This document shows positions 9,705 through 19,545 of a stretch of DNA of 64,000 bases, piece after piece. The DNA lies in NCBI GenBank assembly GCA_016110215.1, contig JADWQD010000004.1, positions 2,542,001-2,606,000 of the forward strand, given 5' to 3'. How positions within the stretch are numbered: position 1 is the first letter of the stretch; each line of letters opens with the position of its first letter. Source of the DNA: Capronia americana. Its lineage: Eukaryota > Ascomycota > Eurotiomycetes > Chaetothyriales > Herpotrichiellaceae. Both the position numbers and the translations under genes were made by a program. The notes below the pieces were generated by a model. The model was not told the origin of the DNA. It saw only the letters and a program-made list of their open reading frames with translations, and did not search any database.

Positions 9705-11990
9705 TCATTCATTCCTGACATCAGGCCTCAATGGCTTCGGCTGGTGCACTTCGGGAATCTCCGGACTCCTAACAGTCGGCATCTCGTGGCTCTGGATCCA
9801 GTCCACGTCGTGCTGTGGTGCGTGCGGCGGCGGCGGCGGGTAATACTGCATTGGAGGCGAGCCGTGAGCGGGATGAGGGTACCCGTGAAGGGGCTGCGGC
9901 TGGATAGGTCCAGGGTAATACTGGATTGGTGGCTGGCCAGGACCCGGATAGTAGTACGGATATTCTTGCTGCGTCGGGGGAGGCGTGCCGTACTGCGAAG
10001 AATGATTGACCGAATCGGTGTGCTGTTGGGTAAAATCGCTCGGTGAGCCAACTCTGCTGGATGAGAGGGGTGACCCGATCGCCGAGTGCTTTTCGCCAAT
10101 GACATATTGCGCGTGCGAAGATGGATGGTGAATGTTCGGGCCTGTCGGCGTGGTGGTTGTCTTTTGACGGGATTTATTGCTCCTATGCCTCCGCACACAG
10201 AGCCAGATCAGTCCGATGGCAAGCAAGAGCGCAACTCCGCCTCCGACAGCGCCGCCGATGATTCCTCCAAGGTTCGTCTTCTTTACCCGGGGAGGAGGTG
10301 GAGGGGGTGGAGGAGGACTCGTCGCCGTCGCCGTGGCAAGGAGGCGAGTCGGAGTCCGCGAGGTGAAGGATGCTTTCTCCCCGAAGTAGACAGATAGCCT
10401 GTTATCACCCCATCCAGCCACTGGTGTTGTTGTTGCAGCTCCTCCTTCAGGCCTGTGATATGTCAGCCCCAGGGCTGTAGGGAGGTTATTCTTCCGCCGT
10501 TACTTACTTGCCACCCGCAACTTGCACCACTGCCGACGGGACCAAGTATTCGGTGACGTTAGGCAGATACGTATGCCATTTGGGGTCTGTGTCGTTGACT
10601 TGTCCCAGCATCAAGTTGTGCTGGCCTTGGACGACTGGCACGTCACAATCTATGGTATTTGTAAAGTTCCCTCCCATAACAATCATTTGCGCATTGTCGA
10701 TGACATTACATGTGAGTAATCCGTGCGGTGATCCTGGGCCCGGCTCCGTAGGATACCATTTGATCCATTCGAAAGTAGGCATTGTAAGAATATACACATC
10801 GTCGTATCCCTGTGACTCTTTAAACATAGGGTAGGGGAATGTAGTGGAGCAGTACGTACTGTTACATTTTCTCCAAAACCAAACCCACCATAGAAATATC
10901 TAGAAGGCAGGTTAGACATCTGGTCTGGATGCGAATCATATACCTTACACGTTGTATGATGACTGGTCATCTGCCCATGTCGCGCCACCACAGAATTTTC
11001 GACGTGTCTCCGGAATGTCTCCAGTGGCCGTTTGATTGTACCACTTTGCTGTTCGACAAGAATGAGCAAAAGCTGGGGTTTGTCGATTAGGTTCACTTGC
11101 CATCTCCAATATCATAGATGAGGATGGTGTCCATTAGCGCCTATATCCTGATCAGTGACATTGTCAGGGTATTCGAGTCGGCTTTGACATACCGGGACTT
11201 CCGTTTCGTTCCCGTACGGAAAAGTAACTCCTCCAAAATATATAAGCAAGCCGGCCGCAGAGGCGGGAATATACACCATAATTCCCTCTGCTCGGCCAAC
11301 GTTATCGTAGCCGGTATTGTTAGTGAGGGTGTTTTGGTCCATGTCGTATACTATCAGGTTGCTTGTTGCCATCTGCGGCCCCGTCCATAAAGGATTTGTG
11401 AGATTGTTCAGATAGCCACCATAGTAGAAGCCCATCCCAATCTCGCTACTGGCCACACCAGCTCCGTAAGATACCCTTTGTATTGGCAAGGAAGACCCAA
11501 GATTTGGAGACGATAGATTCCACTGGTTCAAAACCACGTCGTAGCCCCAGAGCTGGAACAAAGATGGCGCTGTTGAAAACTCCCCTCCATACAACCAGAA
11601 GATTTTATTGACCTCATCTTGCCACAAGATGCCGCCTGCAACGTCTGGAACCGAGGAGTTCTTGGTAAGGTTTGCAAACTGTTGCGGCAAGCCTTCGTAC
11701 GTAACTTCCAAGTCGCTATAGAGGAGGGCCTGGTCTGCACAGTTGTCAGCGTCCGACTATCTTCATGGTAGGGATTAAGCAATACTTATTGTGGGTATCG
11801 GATTCTGCGCAATCGGGTTTGCGTATAACCAGCCACCATCAATGTAGAGCTTTCTGTCGATCACCGCAGTCTGGTGGCCATACCTCCTACAGAAGTTTCT
11901 AAGCGGGTCTGCGGGCGCCTGACCTAGTGTTTGTACCACCAGCAAAGCACACAGCAGGAACAGGAAGACTGAGGGATACACGACCGCCAT
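9705..11990 (-). CDS. Kelch-repeat single-pass membrane protein
   Basis: Seven exons on the minus strand: 11990-11786, 11734-11193, 11140-11101, 11048-10949, 10899-10860, 10809-10508 and 10452-9705, giving 658 residues. A signal peptide (about residues 1-23, hydrophobic FLFLLCALLVVQTLG) is followed by Kelch/galactose-oxidase-type blades marked by double glycines (YIDGGW, IFWLYGGE, GFYYGGYL, LIYFGGV, FYGGFGFG, MIVMGGNF). A Pro-rich stalk, a Gly-rich membrane helix (IIGGAVGGGVALLLAIGLIWL, at about 10190-10270), basic residues and a long Pro/Tyr/His cytosolic tail complete it. All joins keep phase. The third intron (11100-11049) uses a GC donor (GCAAGT), which is the only choice that restores the conserved IYDIGDAKWYNQ strand. 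Such proteins are common, poorly characterised surface proteins of filamentous ascomycetes. Ligand and function are unknown. Confidence 0.88.
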
Positions 11991-13737
11991 CGCAGGAAGT
12001 GGTGTCCTGTATGCGAAGGCGAGCTCCCAGGTGACTGCGATATCCTGTGTACAGCCGAAGGAAAGGTGATTGAGAGAGAGATGTCGCGCCAGAGGAATGA
12101 CAGTCCCGTATGTTCGGCCTGCGCACTCTAGACCCGGTCCATTGGCAACTCATGCCTGCTCCGTACTACATAAACAATGCTGGTACGATACGGGCGCAAC
12201 ACGGTGAGGCTGGCATTGGTCGACTTTCCGGCAACATCATGACAACATGCAGCCTCATGCTTGATGGTAAGCGGAGTATTTCAGACATTGGTGGATTACA
12301 GGGAGCATGCTCAAGGGTTGGTGATTCGTCTCAAGACACCTGGGAGGGTGTGCTGCACCTGGCCCGCTCAAGTCGTGCTCAGCCTCATGGTGGTGATAAC
12401 TCGTCGAGTTTCCAACTCGTCCTGGAACATAGCCACGTGGCTTGTGAAGGCGTTCGCACTGGGAAAGTTGCGTTAGCAGAACGGGGTGAGGGTGCCAGCA
12501 GACGCGTCCAACCAAATCAAGTTGGTGGCGTCCAGTATCCTATGCTATGGCGGCGCAAGTGTCAATATCGGGCAATAACTGGGGATTCACGTGCCGCAAA
12601 GCTTTCTCTCTTCACTCTCAGATCAGGTTGCGGGTGGGCGAGAGAAAAGTACGCACCCAGCCTCGTTACACAATGGATACGAGGGCCAGAGAACCAGTCA
12701 ATCGACCGACCTATGTAACAATCAGCTTTAAGACAGTCAGACGTTGTCTCGCTTAATTTAGCCCTCGGATGCGTTGTTGTCGTATCGTATGCTGGAGTGT
12801 AATGCTGTGTAAGAGGACGAAGAGTGACTGAGGTCTGACTGTCGAATCCTACATAATTAGGGTAGTGTGGGTCGAGGCTGCCAAAGGCCTAACAGCCCTT
12901 GCAGCGTTCAGCCTTAACCGGGCGAGGCTTGAACTTCTGCCTCGCCAATGAAAGCCCACCAAGCAAGCACCCTGCATTGGAAGCGTTGCAAAACATCACG
13001 ATCTTCGGGTCTAGACTTTTGCATCCTTTTCCAACTACGAATGACATCTGAAGGAGGTGAATGGTCTCTCACAGAAGCATTTATGTCCTGACTGCGGTAG
13101 AATGTTCACCAGGAAGTTAGGACTACTGTATTAGGATAGCAATCACGCAACTTGTTCTTTTGGTGGCTAATATATATCTCTCTGACTAGGATAGTCGGAA
13201 AGTTCTCTCTGGTTGCTGTGCTCTTTGATTCCATCATTGGTGGTGCTCAAGACATCTACTAAGCTACCTACCGTATCCCTACCTATTTATTGGGTGACCC
13301 TATATTGTACGACTATGCTTAGTTTCCGAAGAAGAGTCAAGAGGCATAGGGAGGAAGGGCAATTGGAAAAGCCCGAAGAAGGCTTGGGAGAGTATGCTGA
13401 TCATGGGGATGAAAGGCACAACAAGCACAAGGCTGCGAGGATGAAGAATCCTGTAGACAACCGACAGCAGAAGACTTTGGATGATACGGTGAGCCCGAAG
13501 AAGACAGGACAGTAGGATAGTGGTTCTATTCCGAGCTCCAGGTATATCTTGCCGTCGGCCATAGTAAGGTGTGTGTACATGGGGTTTAACATTCGAATAC
13601 AATACTTCCATGAACCATCTCGGTTGACGTGTGGTTACTACAGTACTCGGATCCTGCAATCAATGACTGTCCTTATCAGCTCAATTGCACACCGTTGACC
13701 GCCCTTGCTATGTGTCCTTTCGGCCTGAATCGTGATT
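11991..13737. other. Intergenic, Kelch gene promoter side and DUR3 3' side
   Basis: A 1.75-kb gap between two minus-strand genes. Candidate ORFs such as 12110-12718 have no domain or codon-usage support. I see nothing further that can be defended. Confidence 0.5.
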
Positions 13738-16216
13738 TCACGCCGTCTTGACCTGTTCAGACGGATCCTTAGCCTCTGCTGGTGACTGGGTTCCTGAAGT
13801 CTTGGACGAGGCCTCTCCTGCGTCTGGTGACGTGCCCTGGACAATCTTTTTGCTGCCGAATATTTCGCCAAAGAGTTCGCGCCAGAATGTCCGTGTCTCC
13901 CAGATAGGCAGAATCCCGCACATGAACAGTGCAGCGAACACCCAAATGAAGCTAACGACGACGTAGAAGGTAAAGAAGCCTTTGGAGTAGATGTAGTGGC
14001 TGAGAAACATGGGAACGGGAATGATGACATCCATGCTGATCGACAAGACGGCCGAGAGAACCAGGGCAAAGACATAGGTGCGCTGCAATGACTGAGGATT
14101 GTCGAGGACGGCCTGATCTTCGGCCTCTTCCTTCTCCTCGTCGATGACAGTAGGCAATTGCGCATTGTGGTTCGGGTCTCTAGGCTCCTGGTCTTCGTCA
14201 TGCTTCTCGCCATGATTGGTACTTGACGAATTTCGGGGACCATGATCAGGAGTGGTGTTGGCAGCCTCACTAACCACACCCAGGTTGGGTCCCGGAACCA
14301 CGTCACCGTACAACGCCGATACAGCGTTGATGTCCCTGGTGACGGACCAGTCGAAGTTGTCAGGTTTGATCCATGAGACGACGCAGGTGACAATGAGGCC
14401 AGTAAGCACGCCTGCCATGTTGCCAGCCAAAGTAGGGTATGAAGCGCCGGTGGTGGCAACAGTGAGCTCGCCGTAATGCACCTTTGCCTCGACCAGCCAG
14501 GCTATAAGGCCAGCAGCCAGACCAGAAATGGCGCCCGAGATAGCACCCGCGCGAGTCTGGCCTTTCCAGGTCACAGCAAATGCCGCTGGGAAGACAGCGC
14601 CGCCAATCAACAGGCCCATAACGAGGAAAAGCCAGCCCAGGTCGATACCTATGGCATTCCAGATACATGCAAATGCGGCCATGACCAGACCAAAGAAGCA
14701 GATCATGATGTGAGAGACGAAGATGAGATCCTTAGGGGTGGCGCTCGGTTTGATATACACTTTGTAGACATCAAACGTCAAGATTGATGACACCGCGATA
14801 AGTTCCGAGGATGACGAGGACGTCACTGCCATGAAGAGTGTCAGGAGCAGGGCGATAGCGCCATGCTTCCCGAGTAGAGCTGCCGCACCGAAGGGAGCTG
14901 AAAGCCCCGAAGAGACTTGCGAGGTGGTCATATTATGTGGATAAGTAGGGTAAGCTGGGTTGTCGGTAAGGGCCACTGCAGCCAGACCCAGGGTTGTGGC
15001 GAACCCGAATGGAATAGCGTACCAGGCGAAGCCGCCCATGATATATCCTCGGACTGCCGTTGTCGGACGACTGGCGATGGCACGTTGCCAATATCCCTGA
15101 TCCAGGAAGACTGTGCCCATTCCAGAGCACAGTTGAATGACACCGAATATCAGGCCAAAGTTCGATTTCTGAGTCAAGTAAGACCCGTTTTGGTTGCCGG
15201 CGACGGGACGAACTTCTGAAGCGTGGACGAGCAGATCGTACATCTTGCCAGGGGAGCCGATGAGATCATTCGAGGTATAGACCTATGGTTAAATTTGGTT
15301 AGCAAATGCCACCCATCTCTGACAGGCAGTTGGTGGAAAGATTGGATGACAACGTCTGGATGGGTCACAAGCAGAGATTGCGACACTTCTGTCGACAGCA
15401 TAGCCCGGTAGACACAGACGTCCATGCAACAGAGACCCTCTCTAAGACCGGGCCACATTGCCTGTCCACCAGCCGCAGAGGTGATGATGCGCTCGTTTGG
15501 TTGTACTCGAAGCAGAGCTTGACTTACATCAAACATGAAATATAAGATAATGATCATGACGATCACTGTATGAGAGTAGTCGCAGAGGAATGTAGCGCGA
15601 AGTCCACCAAGGACGACGTAGATACTGACACCAAGCGGAATCAGGAACACAGCCGCGTAGACGTTCATTCCCGTCAGTGTGCTAACAACCGCACTACCAC
15701 CGAGGAGGAGCTGCGACGCAACCAGGATATTGGTCATGAGTGCAAAGAAAATGAAGACCATGTGCGTGATCTTGCCATAGCGATAGTAGATGATCTCCAG
15801 GAACGTGTGGCATCGTGGAGCATTCTGCTTGACCTTGCACGCCAGCACCGAGAACATGAAGATCTGGACTGTCGCGCCTGCTGCGTACCAGAACGGGCCG
15901 GACACACCGTATTCGTAGGTGACAGTGCTGGACTGTAGCAGCGTGGCAGCCCAGGTCCAGGCGGAGACAACTCCACTTGCAATAAGACCAGGCTTGACAC
16001 TTCGACTGGCCGTATTGAACTCTTCACTCATCTTGGTTGAGTATTTGGTGTAACGATTCTAGAGATGATGTCAGTCTTGATCCTTCAAAGGTGCCTGTAG
16101 TACCATACCTGGAGATAGGAGACGCCAGCCATGACTAGAGCGAAGAAGAAGCCAATGCCAATCACGACGCCATAGCCTGCCCCCTGGGGGAGGATGGGTT
16201 GAACTGCGCTCGACAT
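13738..16216 (-). CDS. DUR3: Urea active transporter, DUR3-type sodium:solute symporter
   Basis: Three exons, 16216-16109, 16058-15528 and 15282-13738, give 727 residues, the usual DUR3 length. The first exon encodes the N-terminal membrane helix (GYGVVIGIGFFFALVMAGVS). The second holds the SSS signature region SAWTWAATLLQSSTVTYEYG and GGLRATFLCDYSHTVI. The third holds the remaining helices and a charged cytosolic tail. Members import urea, and often polyamines, across the plasma membrane with Na+ or H+. The second intron is long for this locus (245 nt) and has no stop in the upstream frame, so exon 2 reads through it; removing it joins FMFD to VYTSNDLIGSPGKMYDLL, the conserved core. The gene is divergent from an M20 amidohydrolase, and GATA-factor sites upstream fit nitrogen-catabolite control. 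Confidence 0.92.
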
Positions 16217-17200
16217 TTTGATGCCCAAGGTAGATTCGGAGCGGAAGAGAGCAGTTGAAACTCCAATATGGGACTGGAGGATATGCGCTTACCGACGCAC
16301 GACTTGTTGGTGGAAGGTTTATATAGGTGCAACCCTCTACCTTCGCAAGCGTCTATCTTCCTATGATTCCTAACAGAAAGTGTAAGTCATTGTGGATCAC
16401 TTCGAAACAGAATATCGACGCTCAAGGTTCGCCATTCTCCGGAAGGTAGTGGGCTCTTGTAGCCACAGCAGTCGACAAGAGACACTGCTAGTACTCTGAC
16501 CGCGTGCGTTATCAAAGGTCTTGGTTTGGTTCTTGGGGAGATATTGTCTTGAGGAGTGGAACGATGATCTTGAGGGACGTGTGATCTTGTAGAAAGCACG
16601 ATAACTATCCGAACGGAAGTCTAAACCTATGAGGAACCCTTGTTATCAAACTTTGTGACATATGAAAGAGGAAGGCGACGGCGATGTACCAGGGTAGCGT
16701 AGCGTAACTGCTGGGACAGGGCATATCTCAAGAGTGTGTAGGGGGAGCTGGGCCGCTGTGCAGACACAGATCGTCATGGCCTGCCTCTTTCACGACGCCA
16801 TACTCCGACAATGCTAGATAATGCAGGGGCGATCCACCTCCGTGATCTGCGTGGTCACTTCTGTAATCACTCGAGGTGGATCCTGATACCGCGTCGTATC
16901 AACGTCGCCGTCTCACTTGAAGTTTAAGGCGACCAAGCTCCAAGCCAAGTGCGTCTCATACTGTATAGAGCGAGCGACCTGCATGTCGATGTGGGTAATA
17001 CGCAAACCTTCTCTCTAAGGTTCCTGGTGACGCGGTATGGGAATATCACGCGGCTCGAGAGTTTAGCCCTCAACCTGGAAAGCCATGTAAACACGGCACT
17101 TCCCAGTTGAGAGGACTTCCAGTTTTCTTTCGAAGTTCATCTCCCCGCCAGAGCCTCCAATATCTACATCTCCAGTGATCACCTATCCCAAAATCGCACA
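16217..17200. promoter_or_regulatory. Divergent DUR3/amidohydrolase promoter with five HGATAR sites
   Basis: This 984-bp stretch separates two start codons facing apart. HGATAR motifs, the consensus of AreA/Nit2-type GATA factors, are seen at 16353-16358 (minus), 16509-16514 (minus), 16599-16604 (plus), 16643-16648 (minus) and 16816-16821 (plus). Fungal nitrogen-catabolic genes typically carry several such sites. A separate inverted repeat lies at 16831-16882. Function is inferred from motif presence and context. Confidence 0.6.
16831..16882. repeat. Imperfect inverted repeat in the divergent promoter
   Basis: The left arm GATCCACCTCCGTGAT (16831-16846) pairs with the right arm ATCACTCGAGGTGGATC (16866-16882). 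The outer 10 bp are perfectly complementary, and an inner 5 bp pair again after a small mismatch. The loop is about 19 bp. It could be an operator for a dimeric regulator; no binding evidence is available. Confidence 0.75.
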
Positions 17201-18824
17201 ATGTTCAGTCGCAGTATGTCCCGCGCCGTGTTCGGCAAAGGTGCTGCCACGATCAACAAGAATACTATCATTAGGCTCACGGCGTCGCGTGCATACGCTT
17301 CAGTCCGAAGCTCTCCGTTGTCTGAGAAGTTGTCGATCAACGGTGACCGATTATGGTAAGGAAGAGCAAAATATGTGACTGAAACCAGGGTCTTCTAACT
17401 CAGATCGGTGACAGGCACGACATCCACCATACAGCTAAATGGAGTGCACCATCACCAGGAGGGGTGACTCGTCTGTGCGCGGATGAAAACGATAAGAAGG
17501 TCCGCGACTGGTTTAGAGATCAACTACTTGATCTTGGAGCCGATTACAAGGTCAGTCGAGTATCTGCCTACAGCAGAATGGCTGACTCACATATGAAAGG
17601 TCAATGCGACAGGCACTCAGTTCGGACTGTTCCCAGGGGAGGATAACAGCATTCCTCCAATTGCCATGGGCAGTCACTTGGACACGGTCGCGACGGGCGG
17701 CAAGTTCGATGGTCCGCTTGGCGTGAGTATTGGTACAATGGAATGGATTCGGCAGCTGACAGGAGGACAGGTCATCGGGGCTTTGGAGGTCATGCGAAGC
17801 TTCAAGGAGCAAGGTATCAAGACTCGAGCACCCATCGTGCTAATCAACTGGACCAACGAAGAAGGAGCCCGCTTCTTCCCGTTGTTGGGATCATCGATCG
17901 TCTATGCTGGTCGTTCGACGGTCGAGCAAGCGCACGCCGCCGCGTCCAACGATGCGTCTGAGTTGACCATGGGCAGCGAGCTCGCCAAGATTGGATACGT
18001 TGGTGACGGACCAAACACGTTCCAAGAATTCCCAATCTCTGCACATTTCGAGATCCACTGCGAACAGTCGACTGATCTCGAAAAGGCCGGCAAGCCCGTC
18101 GGGTGGGTTGAAGGCTGGCAAGGCATGACCTGGTACGACGTCGTCTTCCACGGCGAGGACGGCCATGCCAACACCTATCCAATGTACGGCCGGCGAGACG
18201 CGTTGATGGGGGCAGCCAAACTCATCTGCGAACTCGAAAAGCTGGCATATGAAAAGAACGGAGCAACCACCGTGACAGGCATACACAGTCGGCCGTGGGG
18301 TGCCTGCAACATCCAATCCAAGTGCAAGATCACTTTCTGTCTCATGCACAAGGAGGCCGAGGGACTGGAAGCGATGGGGAAAGCCATCATGGAGCGCGTC
18401 AAGAGCATTGCCTCGCTGCACGGTCTAGAAACCGAGACAGATCGAACAGTCCATCTACTGCCGGGCAACTTCTGGCCTGAGGCCATCGACTGTGTCAGGC
18501 TTGCCTGTGGCGACAAAGGCATTGCTTCTCGGACGGGCACTGGTCACGACTCGACCGTAAGTCTTTTTCTCCCTGCGCATTCCAGCACGAGCATTTGCTT
18601 TAGTATTCCCTTCTTCACTGGGACAGCTTTCTGACGATTCACAGATGACGCAGCTGTTGTGTCCCACGGCTATGGTCTTTGCACGAGCAAAAGACGGCGT
18701 CAGCCACTCGCCGAAAGAGTGGACGTCGAAGGAGGACTGTGCGGAGAGCGCTTTGGTATTAGGCAAATCGGTGCTGAACTTTGACGACTACATGAAGCTC
18801 AAATCAGCAGAGGGCAGTGCCTGA
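17201..18824 (+). CDS. M20-family ureido/N-carbamoyl amidohydrolase, possibly mitochondrial
   Basis: Four exons, 17201-17355, 17415-17550, 17600-18556 and 18645-18824, give 475 residues. The zinc-binding set of the M20 hydantoinase/carbamoylase group is visible: MGSHLDTV (His, then Asp), GKFDGPLGV (bridging Asp), NEEGARF (Glu pair), FEIHCEQ (His), GHDST and the C-terminal VSHSPKEW (His). This family includes yeast-type beta-ureidopropionase (PYD3), allantoate amidohydrolase and N-carbamoyl-amino-acid amidohydrolases; all release ammonia and CO2 or urea from ureides. The usual NVVPG substrate-loop region reads NIQSKCKITFCL, so the exact substrate is open. The first 40 residues are rich in Arg, Ser and Ala with no acids and resemble a mitochondrial presequence. 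Proximity to a urea importer supports a nitrogen-release role. Confidence 0.85.
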
Positions 18825-19545
18825 GCAGGATAGGAAACTGTAGATAACTGTAGACTGCTGATAAGTATTGGAAAATCGTGAAAATTTGATAACGTCCGAC
18901 TGGATGCCCTAATCCAGAGACTTTGTTGCTCCTATCTAGACTGCACACCAGGATGAGCCCTTCGGCGTATGATTCCACGGACCGGGGAAAGGTAGTCCGA
19001 GCGAATGCGTGGATGAGAAGATGTGGGCACCAGATAAGATAGCGAGCTCCGTATATATCCACAAGGCCGAAACAGTAAGGGGCTGCCAAGTCTGTCATGG
19101 GTCAACATACAGCATATAGTTCGACGAGATTGAGCCGCCGATCTCCGAACTTCGAATATGCCATCGGGGCCGAGGAGCGCCGAAACCTGCTAGTAGACAA
19201 TAGCAAGTGACAAAGGCCAGTGACAGATGATGGTCCCAAGAGTAGCCCTCCCACTATGGCACAGGCACTCGTACCGATGTCGCAGCTAACCTATACTGGA
19301 ACAATGATCGACACAGTGGAGCTCGTCTGATTGAGGTATGTCTCCGTATGGCTGTGGCTTATCTCTCTCGGCCGGAGTCCATGGACGCGTGTCCAGAGCG
19401 GTTGATTCACCGGGGACAACATGAAACTCCACCGGTCCTCGTAGCCTCCTCGATCCTGATTGCAGAGGCCGAATCTTGCAGCAAGCTCACTCCAGAGTGT
19501 TGAGGTTGAATTCGTCGGCGACAACGTACAACTCATAGAGGCCAC
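18825..19545. other. Intergenic, upstream of Zn2Cys6 gene
   Basis: A 721-bp gap between tandem genes. It should hold the amidohydrolase terminator and the regulator's promoter. No convincing ORF. Confidence 0.5.

Noticed and set aside
12110..12718. 202-codon plus-strand ORF upstream of the Kelch gene
   Set aside because: Low-complexity, no domain, and overlapped by an antisense ORF of similar quality.
15174..16031. 285-codon minus-strand ORF as a separate gene
   Set aside because: It is DUR3 exon 2 reading through intron 2; the downstream part has no symporter sequence.
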